DNA from: Rhynchopus euleeides
Taxonomy: Eukaryota; Euglenozoa; Diplonemea; Diplonemida; Diplonemidae
Length of the DNA: 64,000 nt
Direction of reading: 5' to 3'
Assembly (NCBI GenBank): GCA_963210315.1
Contig: OY723305.1
Span: forward strand, 496,001 to 560,000
Part shown: positions 37,695 to 46,815 of the stretch, in pieces
Layout of the letters: each line of letters starts with the position of its first letter
Numbering within the stretch: position 1 is the first letter of the stretch
Notes under the pieces: model-generated
What the model saw: only the letters and a program-made list of their open reading frames with translations
What the model was told of the DNA's origin: nothing
Databases searched by the model: none
Translations under genes and position numbers: made by a program

Positions 37695-39152
37695 TCATTC
37701 GAACACTGGCGGTCCACATGATCCACATGATCCACGGGGTCCACATGATCCACATGATCCACATGATCCACGGGGTCCACATGATCCACATGATCCACAT
37801 GTTCCACGGGGTCCACAGGGTCCACATAATCCACGGGGTCCACATGGCCCACGTGGTCCACATGGCCCACATAATCCAGAAGGGACACCTTTCGACGTGC
37901 CACGCCATAACGCAGCTGACCCGGCTGGCTCTCCGCCTGCTGCATGCCCTTGCTGCGTCACTGTCCTGGTGGCAGTAGTGGCAGGCTGCCCATGCCCGAA
38001 CCCCAGACGACCCAGCCAGCATCTCTCGCTGAAGATAAACAACAACTCGCCATCAAAGGTCTCGCTGTGGCGTCGGCATGCTCCGCCGAGCCCGGTGCCG
38101 AAAGGGCCGATTCTGCGTTTGTTGGTCGTGAATGCGATTTGTGCGATGGGAAGCCTCAGCACGTCTTCGTTCATCACAGTGTCCACACCGCTGATGAACT
38201 CGTCGCCGTCCAAAGCAACAGTATGGAGGTGGAGCCCTGCAGTGTGCACGTTGCCTACAGAACTCGTCTGGATATGTCGGAGGTACGTCCCGTCGGTGTA
38301 GGCGACACCGAGACCATTCACAAACGACTGCGAGCCACTGCGACATGTCCACACACTGACACCACAGATGCGTGCACGGAGATGAACACCTTCTGCACTG
38401 TCGTCATGGATCCGGATGGGATGGGGTGGATGTTGGGTGTAGCTGATCAGCGGCGTGCGACGCACACGCGGGACATTGACAGGGCGTCCGGACCCAAAAC
38501 CTATCTGAGTGATTGCGGCATTGACGATGCGTCCATAGATATGCGTCAACTCGTCACCTGCACCGAAGTCGAGAGAGAACGCAGTGCGAGCGCCTTTCCC
38601 AGTGTATCCCCAAAACGGTCCCAGGTGGCGCTTGTTGGTGATGAACGTGATACTCAGCCAACTGAGCTCCCCGCACCAGCCCCTCACACCCGTCACAAAT
38701 TCATCTTTGTCAAGGACAATGTGAGTCTCACCGTTCTTCGAGAAGCACACATCCCCATGTGCCACGCACACCCCGTTGGCATAAGTGAGGGCCAGTCCCA
38801 TCTTCGAACGGGTATGGGAGGCAGTGATGTCGATACCGACAACACGTCCCCAGGAACGGGACCCTGCTCCGTCGTCAAAGGCGATACCCTCGTCAGGGCC
38901 GAAGGCTTGTCTCGGGATCAGCACGACCTCGACCGTCGCACCGGCCTCCAGCTGCGTGTGCTGCAGGAGCGTGTCGTCCCCGCCCAGCATGTCGCCGCTG
39001 CCTGCCAAGCGCAGCGACACACCGTCCGACACCTGCCCCTCCACACCCAGGCACCGCACAGCCTTGTCACGCAGCCCGCACACCGTCTCATTGGCATCGA
39101 GCTCGACAGGCACACGCACATCTGTGCCGGCAAGGCAAGCAAACACCTCCAT
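37695..39152 (-). CDS. Ubiquitin-like protein with two jacalin-like lectin domains and a Gly-X-Y tail
   Basis: A 485-residue ORF starting MEVFACLAGTD. Residues 1-79 form a ubiquitin-like domain. Residues about 80-215 and 245-385 are jacalin-like beta-prism domains: FVTGVRGWCG..LSWLSITFITNKR and FISGVDTV..IAQIAFTTNKRRIGPFG are the shared strand pattern. The tail (about 425-483) is 19 consecutive Gly-X-Y triplets with Cys and Arg often in Y, encoded by a 9-bp minisatellite. Jacalin domains bind sugars; Gly-X-Y repeats can trimerise. Without a signal peptide the protein is presumably cytosolic, so intracellular glycan sensing is possible (inference). The tail could be satellite expansion running into the gene. 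Confidence 0.75.
   Translation of the reverse strand: MEVFACLAGTDVRVPVELDANETVCGLRDKAVRCLGVEGQVSDGVSLRLAGSGDMLGGDDTLLQHTQLEAGATVEVVLIPRQAFGPDEGIAFDDGAGSRSWGRVVGIDITASHTRSKMGLALTYANGVCVAHGDVCFSKNGETHIVLDKDEFVTGVRGWCGELSWLSITFITNKRHLGPFWGYTGKGARTAFSLDFGAGDELTHIYGRIVNAAITQIGFGSGRPVNVPRVRRTPLISYTQHPPHPIRIHDDSAEGVHLRARICGVSVWTCRSGSQSFVNGLGVAYTDGTYLRHIQTSSVGNVHTAGLHLHTVALDGDEFISGVDTVMNEDVLRLPIAQIAFTTNKRRIGPFGTGLGGACRRHSETFDGELLFIFSERCWLGRLGFGHGQPATTATRTVTQQGHAAGGEPAGSAALWRGTSKGVPSGLCGPCGPRGPCGPRGLCGPCGPRGTCGSCGSCGPRGSCGSCGSCGPRGSCGSCGPPVFE
37714..37880. repeat. 9-bp minisatellite (CCACATGAT and variants)
   Basis: Units of nine bases, CCACATGAT, CCACGGGGT and CCACATGGC, run in tandem for about 170 bases. 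It encodes the Gly-X-Y tail of the jacalin-like protein on the minus strand. Confidence 0.85.
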
Positions 39153-39749
39153 CGTGTGGTGCCGCCACCCAACGGCAGGCAGGCCCTGCAGGGTTCAGGT
39201 GTGGCAGTGTGTGTGGCGGCAGCATTTCCAGACTCGTGAGACAGGAGGCAGTTGGGTCGGGGATGGCTTGCCGGAAAATCCGTGCGTTACATTGGTCAGG
39301 TGCTGTGCACCGCACGGGCGGGCGTGTTGTGCATATGTGGGAGGAGGGGTATTGAAGAGACAGAAGTGTAGTTCGTTGGTGTGAAGACCCACCTCCCGCA
39401 GAGGCTGAGTGCAACACCAAACGGTGTCGGTCTCCGATGGTCATCGCCGGCACCTGCCCAGACCGGCAGCCGGGTCATGGTGGTTCAGATGGTGGGGGAA
39501 CCGTGCAAAATGTAAACTCATGGGGGGCGTCACTGCCTCCGTGAACAAGGAGATCACCAGTTATGAGGGAACATACAGTCGGGAAATTAATGATTGTTAC
39601 AAGGCAAAATAAATAAAGATAATTAATTCGCCGGGACCTCGGAATCATAACATTTTCCCATACCGTCCCCTGCAGAATAAATGTTATTTGTTATAAACCG
39701 CCTTTCTGGGAAAATGCCCGATTTATTTAATTTTAACATTTTCTTTTTA
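39153..39749. other. Intergenic, AT-rich towards the right
   Basis: Composition shifts sharply near 39590 from GC-rich to AT-rich. Words TAACATTTT and AAATGTTA begin here and recur to 41150 and again at 46560-46590. No gene. Confidence 0.55.
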
Positions 39750-40283
39750 CAGGGGGGGGGGGGGCGAATAGTATTACCTAGTTGAATAGTATTACGGTGC
39801 CAAATAGTATTACTTATTTTTCTGGGGCTCTGGGGCATGTTTTTGGTGACTCTAAGTACGGGGTGCAGATAGGTACCCCATGTCCAAAATGACCCCACCA
39901 CGATCCGCACAGATTCCAAACGTTCAAACGAACAGTGTTTTGGCAAATCTGAGAGGGGGGTCATGCTGGGTGGGTGGTATGGGTGGGCAAGCTGCCTCCC
40001 AGTCACCTTTTCCCTTCACAAGTGCCTGAACCCGACCCGCATTTCATGGGTGAAGCTTGGCACTTGAGCCACCAAAATGACCCCACTACGATCCGCACGG
40101 ATTCCGAAAAGTGCAATAGAACGGGAGCCCCCTCGAAACGTCCCTTTTCACGAATTTTGGAGTAGTACTACTACGTAATACTATTTGGCCACCCCCAAAA
40201 ATATACCTTTTTTGGGGGGGGTCAAATATACAGGTTGGTTCGCCGAATAGTATTACGTAGTAATACTATTCGCCCCCCCCCTG
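39750..40283. mobile_element. Complete TA-flanked non-autonomous DNA element
   Basis: It starts CAGGGG..GGCGAATAGTATTAC and ends with the reverse complement GTAATACTATTCGCC..CCTG, and is flanked by TA at 39748-39749 and 40284-40285. Two internal GATCCGCACGGATTCC-like motifs match the elements at 47-165 and 10976-11676. It is 534 bp with no transposase. The G runs differ in length between ends. Tc1/mariner-like by its TA target, otherwise unclassified. Confidence 0.8.
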
Positions 40284-41147
40284 TAACATTTTCTGGAAAT
40301 GTTAAGCCTGCCTGTTGGCTTTGGGAGAAGATCATGGGACCCACCCCTCAATGCGCCACTCTCTAGCCCAAGTTCTAACCAGGAAGGGGTTAGCTGTGTG
40401 ACACATGAGCTTGGAATGCAAGGAACTGCAACGCCCCTGCTTTGGCGCCACCTCACCCAGGAGCACCTGGATACTAGGAGCTGGCTCTGGAACCCAAGGT
40501 CGCACTGGTAACGCCTGATACGCAGCCACATGAACTGCACAGCACGTGTATGCGGCAAAGTATGCATGTTATGTGCCCGCACGGACGACCTGGCCCCCTA
40601 TCCCGTCCACTTCTCGCGATTTATTTTTAACATTTCTTTTAAATGTTACAGCAGAAATGTTAAAAACCGGGATTCTGAGTCCACATTTCGAATTATGAAT
40701 TTATTTTTAACATTTATTCTGCAGGGGACGGTAACATTTTAATTCCATGTTTTTATTATTTGAGTTAGATCGGGCGCGTGGGGGGTGGGGTCCACCCCCA
40801 AGGGGGGTCAGCCCGACCCTCGCACCCTTTCTCCCCTGCCGGTCGAGCTCATCGAGCTTCTCCTGGCCCTCGGCAGCCGTCTGGCACCTGAAGAAGGTGT
40901 GAAGAGTGCTCTGACTGTCCTCCAGATCACCTCATCATCTTGGGCAGTGTCATCGGTCGCTCGGTACCAGAAGCGGGGGGTTCCGCCAGAGCCCGCTGAT
41001 GCCACCAATCTGCACCCAAGCCCCACAGAGAGCTTGTGGGTGTGTGTGGGTCGCAGGACCGAGCAAATGTCACGGAAATTTTCGCTACCGAGCCACCAAA
41101 AAAACGCCAAGCCCATAACATTTTTGAAAATGTTAAAAATAAAAATG
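40284..41147. other. Host-like and AT-rich mixture, no gene recognised
   Basis: 40286-40620 is GC-balanced with no clear ORF. 40620-40742 is AT-rich with inverted copies of a word at 39650-39690 (TAACATTTATTCTGCAGGGG). 40770-41110 carries an open plus-strand frame without recognisable domains. The AT-rich TAACATTTTTGAAAATGTTA palindrome at about 41116 directly flanks the second YR element. Confidence 0.5.
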
Positions 41148-41248
41148 TAAATACGCGTACTAGACGTCCTTCTGTCGATATCTTACTTGGCGCTATGGAA
41201 ACACAAAAATAGAACGAAGAAAAATGTTTTGTTGACCGCTTCCATCCA
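41148..41248 (-). repeat. B2 repeat of the second YR element
   Basis: 101 bp, partner of 41557-41657. It contains GTTGACCGCTTCCA, comparable to GTTGACGCTTCTAC in the first element's B repeats. Confidence 0.82.
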
Positions 41249-41249
41249 T

Positions 41250-41557
41250 GACAGCTGCGGGGGCGCTTGTGTGGAAGTGCCTTTGTGAGGTTGCACCTGG
41301 AGCTCACGGCTCAGCTGTGGCAGCAATCAAGGAACAGGTGGCCAGGTCTATTTTGGTCAGAAAAATGTTTTGTTGACCGCTTCCACCACTCCTCTGCACA
41401 AATCTCACGACCGGCTATTGTGTGTTTGTGTTGTCTGAAGTACAGAAGGTGTGGTGGAGCACGAAGAAAGGGAAACATGACAGAGGTGATGACGCCAGTC
41501 CTTTCTAGTATCGTATTTCCTCCTATACACAATGCTGCGCTGTGTTTTGGATGGTAT
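41250..41557 (-). repeat. A2 repeat of the second YR element
   Basis: 308 bp identical to 46214-46521 at a constant offset. A diverged relative of its end lies at 8143-8227. Confidence 0.85.
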
Positions 41558-41657
41558 AAATACGCGTACTAGACGTCCTTCTGTCGATATCTTACTTGGC
41601 GCTATGGAAACACAAAAATGGAACGAAGAAAAATGTTTTGTTGACCGCTTCCACCCA
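41557..41657 (-). repeat. B1 repeat of the second YR element
   Basis: Copy of B2. The interior begins immediately afterwards with CAGGACCCTCA. Confidence 0.82.
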
Positions 41658-43751
41658 GGACCCTCAGGGACGCGAAGCGCTTAATTTTAGGAAGAGAGGG
41701 TACGGCTGTTGTAGTCACTGTCCTTCGCGTGAGGAGTCGGCTCGCTGTGCGGCCATGGGCGCCCCCGCGATGGGGGCGCCGGATCCTTCACATCTCAGGC
41801 TTTCGTACCTGTCGAGGGTATTGCTGCGGTCGAAGACGGTGTCCTGCTAGACGCCGGCCTCGAAGTAGCGCAAACGCCATGTGCTTCTGGGGCTCTGTGC
41901 CCGCGGGTGTCGGTCAGATCCGCGCTGTAGATAAGGGCTTGGACTCGGTCGTTGAACCTTCGTATGTCGAGAACCCTGCTGACGCTGTGGTCTGCGTCGT
42001 CTGTCGCCTGATGAGCGTGCCCACTTGGTGCGGACCGGAAAAACGGTGGTGAGGTCGAGCTCGAAGCCTAGCGCTGGAAACCGTTGCGTCGACCCGGTGA
42101 CTGGTGGCGCCCCATGAAGCTGGTGAAGGTGGCCAGTGCTTGCCGGGACATGATGAAGTTGATAATCCGATGTGCTGCCCTTTCGGCGCGATAGGGCCGT
42201 CCCATACACCTGTACCGAAGTCAGGCGCGACGACCCAGTCGTTGTCGAGGATGTGACGTATGGGTACATGCACCTTGGGAGTCGCATCTCAGGACTACCA
42301 TGATATATTTTTGCCTTCGGACGTCGTTCGATAAAACCCCCATCCGCCGCCGTTCGTTCCTCTTGTTAACCCGTGGAGGCTCGCAGTTCTTCAGGGTCGG
42401 CTTTCACCAACACGGTCAACACCTTAACCTCCTCCCGTCGGTACGGGGAGGGGTGTCGGTGAGATGACGCCCGGCGCCTCGAGAAAAAACTCCGGCGGTT
42501 GGGGAGGCCCTCTTTTCGGGGAAGATGGGGAGCTTACGTATCTGTGTTCGCGATGGGGTCGGTCACTCTCCGATTTTTGAGCTGCGCATCGGGCTGGACG
42601 TAACAGGTCGTGTCTTCTTTCACCTCTGCGGGTTTCGGCCTCCGCGGTGGGTGCGCTGCGGATTGTCCCGGAAATTTTCGACTCAGCACCCATAACGGAA
42701 ACAAAATGTCCAGTCCCTTGTCGCCCATGGCGCGGGGCCGCTGTGGGTTGTGTCAGTGTCCAATACGACGCGTGTTGTTCAGAAAACGCCCTCGACTGTC
42801 GTACTTCGGTTGGAAAACAGTCAATCTGTTGCGGTGCCGAAAAAACCGGCTTCGGTACATGATAGGGGAGTTTTGCAGCTTTGCTGTATGTTCACGTTCG
42901 TGTTGCTGACCCCTCGCCTTCGGATTCTCGTCATCAAGGTGATGAGCGCCTGAACGCTTCCTTGCTGCGTGCCGCGAGAGTAGTTCGGTAGTACATTGCG
43001 CCTCGCCAGGAGGGAGTGGGGTGAAAAACTCTCCATTGAACTCTCCATTTGTTCATCCTCAGTACCTGCGTGAACGTTTCCCACGTAAGAAGGGGTGACA
43101 TCTGTTCTGTGGTTAGATATCGCCCAGGCGGGCGCGGCGGAGATCAACCGGACCGTGACCTGCCACAGTTGACACACGTTCGTATTGCTCGGTGCAGCGG
43201 CTTCTGTCGGACTCCAGCCAAATGGTGGCTTTCGCGTTGAGGCGCAGAACCACAAGAAGACCCTCGCAACCCTCACCCTGGGGGGCTGGACCGCCAGTGC
43301 CAGAAGGAAGAGGGAACGTGTCCCAACAAACTGTCTTGTCGACCTCGCCCGTTGTTTGTCAGGAGAGCTTGCCTCGACACGGCCTCCTTGAGGCCCCTGG
43401 TGAAATTCCCGTGGCTGAAGAAACCCGGTGTGCGGAACCGGCGATGTCCACATTGTATCGGCGGTGGAGAAAACCCGACGAGGTTTGCGGCGTGATGCAG
43501 TTGTGTGGAAATCCTGACCCGTTAGGGTTCCTTGGGTGTGCAACGCAGCGGAAAAGGCATTTTTGACGCATTGCCTCCCCATTTAGATCTCTGTGGATGC
43601 GCGTTGAGTGGCAGCAGGTCGAATGCAAAAAACGCCTGGTCTCGAGACCGGCACCTTGGAGATCATCCGCGGCGCTCCGATGCAGAGGTGAACTTCGGTG
43701 GGCTTGGCTCTTGGAGCCCTCGGTTCGGCTGCGCAGGAAGCGGCTACTTCT

Positions 43752-44430
43752 GCGGAAGGTTCCTCCCGGAGCTCACGGCTCAGCTGTAGAGTGGTACGGA
43801 GAGAACGCCCAGTTGTGTATGAGGTCTTCTGCTCATGGGGTTTGCCCTCGGGGCACAGGTCAGCTGCGGAATCGCAGAAGATGGCCGGTAGAACGGGGGT
43901 TCCTCTCATGCGATGAGCTCCAGATGAACTAATGACTAGTTGTGTGGGATGGTTACTCACAGCTCAGCTGTTGAGTCGCAAGGAACAGTCAGATGCGCGG
44001 ATGTTCCTGGAACTCGGGCTCGGCTGTGGCGTCGAAGAAGAGCGGCTCGTGGAGGTCTTCACCTCCTGGAGCTCAGGAAACCCAAGTCTCTCCCGCTCGA
44101 CTGTGGGGTCGCAGGGCGGACAGCTAGTGCCGGACAGGACTTCTTCTCCGACGAACAGCTTCTGGTGTTCATGGATCACGAGTGGTGAATGTTTGCGCGC
44201 GGGTGCTCCTGGTGAGCTCAGGGCCCGCTGTGGCGTCGCAGGCGCAGCAGCGAGTGGTGTAGAGGTCTTCATCTAATCACGATCAGCTCCGGGAGCACAG
44301 GGCTCACTGTGGAGTCGGGGAACGACCAGCTCATGATCTTCTCGTGCGGTCAGCTTCGGCCGCTGTGGAATTGCCGGCAATACAGCTGATGGTCTTCTCG
44401 TGTTCCGGGAGCTCAGGGCTCACTGTGGGA
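43752..44430. repeat. Diverged satellite inside the second YR element, left block
   Basis: Units of about 65-70 bp centre on GGAGCTCAGGGCTC..TGTGG followed by GTCGCAGG..AACAGCT. Copies here are more diverged than in the right block. The same motif occurs once within the A repeats (GGAGCTCACGGCTCAGCTGT), so the satellite probably grew from the A1 edge. Confidence 0.7.
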
Positions 44431-44439
44431 CTTCAGGAT

Positions 44440-45240
44440 TTTCGGGCCAGATGCAGGTCGTCAGCACCACCTGCTTCACCCCCTTCAGCGCCATCTCCTC
44501 GGGGGGCCGACACTGCAGGGAGGCAGGTCCACAGGTCGACGCGAAGGGCCACCGCACCCGAGTGGCCCACACCCTCCGGCCGCACCGCGACGTCCACGGT
44601 GCGCCCGAAGAAGTCGACACGCTTGTGAGAGCGACTTCCTCCGAGGCGACCGGTCCGCTGTTCACCCCAACCCGCACGGGTGTCAGGGGACGGTGAAGAG
44701 TGACTCGTGCATCCGCAGTGCAAAGTTAACCCCTGCTGCGGTGCAACGGCAGGTCACCGAAGGAGTCGCCGGTAGTGTTCACCTCATACCCGCCCCCTCC
44801 CGAGGGACTCGTGGGTTGTTCCCATTGTGGACACGGCTGGCGCGTTTCGTGGCATCAGGTGCCGCCTCTCCTGTATCGATGCCGATGCACGGATGTCTGT
44901 GAAACCACTCGGCTCAGTCTGTGAATCGCCTGTCCCGGGGACAACCCGCGCCCGCTGCACCCGGTTGAACCCCCTCGCGCTCTGCAGCACCTCAAACGCT
45001 GAATCCGGCATATGCGGCTGATACGACCGCCGGTTATCCACGCTATCACAGAGGGCGCTCGTCACCCCTGGGAGGCGAAGCCCAGCCCCCGAGGATCTCC
45101 TCCGCACTGTCCAGGTCTTGCTCCGCGAGGAACTCGCGATGCGGCGCACAGTGACGGTCGTCAGCTGCATCGCATCCTTCTCTGCGAGCATCTCTCTGGA
45201 GGAGCCGTGCTGGACCCAGAACCCTGCGAGACAGGTTGTC
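44440..45240 (-). pseudogene. Captured fragment of a class III nucleotide cyclase gene
   Basis: Minus-strand reading gives, in cyclase order, YQPHMPDSAFEVLQ, GFTDIRASASI, YEVNTTGDSFGDLP, VRVGVNSGPVAS and KRVDFFGRTVD. These parallel the linker, VFTDIHAST, GYEVKTIGDAF, VRIGVNHGPV and GRVDYFGHTV of the cyclase at 5521-7696. It is degraded and no longer open. It lies between two satellite blocks inside the second YR element, so host sequence was taken up by the element or inserted in it. Confidence 0.7.
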
Positions 45241-45289
45241 ACCTCTCTGCGGGTCCGAATCGGAGGGGGCCCTGGGGGGTCGAGTCGCG

Positions 45290-46213
45290 AACGAACAGCT
45301 GATGATCTTCTCATGCTCCGGGAGTTCGAGGGCCCACTGTGGAGTCGCGAAGCGAACAGCCCATGGTCCTCTCATGCGGTCAGCTCCGGGGGCTCAGGGC
45401 TCACGTGAAGTCGCAGGTGAAACAGCTCGTGACATACTCATGCTCCGGGGGCTCGGGGGTCCACTGAGGAGTCGCGAAGCGAACAGCCCATGGTCCTCTC
45501 ATGCGGTCAGATCCGGGAGGTCAGGGCTCACTGTGGCGAACAGGCGAACAGCTCGTGACATTCTCATGCTCCGGGAGCTCAGGGCTCACTGTGGAGTCGC
45601 AAAGCGAACAGCTCATGGTCGTCTCATGCGGTCAGCTCCGGGAGCTCAGGGCTCACTGTGGAGTCGCAGGCGAACAGCTCGTGATACTCTCATGCTCCGG
45701 GAGCTCAAGGCCCACTGTGGAGTCGCGAAGCGAACAGCTCATGGTCCTCTCCTGCGGTCAGATCCGGGAGCTCAGGGCTCACTGTGGAGTCGCAGGCGAA
45801 CAGCTCGTGATACTCTCATGCTCCGGGAGCTCAAGGCCCACTGTGGAGTCGCGAAGCGAACAGCTCATGGTCCTCTCCTGCGGTCAGATCCGGGAGCTCA
45901 GGGCTCACTGTGGAGTCGCGTAACGAGCAGCAAATGGTGCACGTCTTAATCTAATGCACATCAGCTCCTGGAGCTCAGGGCCCGCTGTGGAGTCGCAGGA
46001 AGAAACGGCTCGCGGTGCAGAGGTCTTCTTTTCCTGTGATGGGCTCCTAGGCTCAGGGCATACTAAAGAGGCACAAGGAACGGCTAGTGGTGTGTGCGGT
46101 TTTCCTGGAGCTCAGGGCTCGACTGTGAAGTCACGGAGAAAAAGCGCGGCTGGCGATGCAAAGGTCACCTGTGGAGTCACGAAAAAACAGCTGGTTGTGC
46201 TCTTGGAGCGCAA
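45290..46213. repeat. Satellite inside the second YR element, right block adjoining A1
   Basis: Well-conserved units of about 65 bp (CTCCGGGAGCTCAGGGCTCA, then CTGTGGAGTCGC and GAACAGCT) often pair into 130-bp higher units. Conservation fades from about 45940 towards A1, whose sequence contains the same GGAGCTCA..GCTC word. Confidence 0.82.
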
Positions 46214-46521
46214 GACAGCTGCGGGGGCGCTTGTGTGGAAGTGCCTTTGTGAGGTTGCACCTGGAGCTCACGGCTCAGCTGTGGCAGCAATCAAGGAACA
46301 GGTGGCCAGGTCTATTTTGGTCAGAAAAATGTTTTGTTGACCGCTTCCACCACTCCTCTGCACAAATCTCACGACCGGCTATTGTGTGTTTGTGTTGTCT
46401 GAAGTACAGAAGGTGTGGTGGAGCACGAAGAAAGGGAAACATGACAGAGGTGATGACGCCAGTCCTTTCTAGTATCGTATTTCCTCCTATACACAATGCT
46501 GCGCTGTGTTTTGGATGGTAT
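46214..46521 (-). repeat. A1 repeat of the second YR element
   Basis: 308 bp identical to A2 (41250-41557). Confidence 0.85.
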
Positions 46522-46815
46522 TAAAAATAATTAAATTCCCGATTTCTGAGAAGTCCCGGTTCATAACATTTTGGCCCCATAACATTCATTAGTACCCTAA
46601 CTGTAAGAAACACATGACATGGAAATGACATGCGTTCATATGTCCGCAGACAACAGAGCAACTGTAGCTGTCTGACCGGTGCGCTGTGCAACAGAAAGTA
46701 GCGCTGTGCTTTCGTTGTTGGCCTTGATTCGTATCAGCATGCCCTTCCGTGATGATGCGCAATGCGTCGACGTGTGCATTCTGAGCTGCGATGAAGTCAA
46801 CTTGACTGGTCTTGT
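46522..46815. other. AT-rich flank then 3' flank of the STAND gene
   Basis: 46522-46590 is the AT-rich TAACATTTT-type sequence split by the second YR element. The remainder shows no gene before the STAND gene end at about 46816. Confidence 0.5.

Larger units (their letters stand above)
41148..46521 (-). mobile_element. Second YR-type element with split direct repeats, non-autonomous
   Basis: It has the same layout as the first element: A1 (46214-46521), interior, B1 (41557-41657), A2 (41250-41557), B2 (41148-41248) on the minus strand. A1 and A2 (308 bp) are identical as read; B1 and B2 differ at about two positions. The interior starts after B1 with CAGGACCCTCA as in the first element. It holds no long ORF and no recognisable RT or recombinase, so it looks broken or built without them, yet its repeats are young. 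It was probably mobilised in trans. The interior contains a satellite array and a captured host cyclase fragment. It sits inside AT-rich TAACATTTT sequence on both sides. Confidence 0.78.

Noticed and set aside
37944-39239. Plus-strand ORF of 431 codons opposite the jacalin gene
   Set aside because: Antisense of a well-supported minus-strand gene; no domain.
40785-41150. Plus-strand ORF of 121 codons between elements
   Set aside because: No domain or coding signal; ends in AT-rich repeat sequence.
45290-46213. Considered as a CRISPR array
   Set aside because: Units of about 65 bp run head to tail without unique spacers of constant length, and the genome is eukaryotic.
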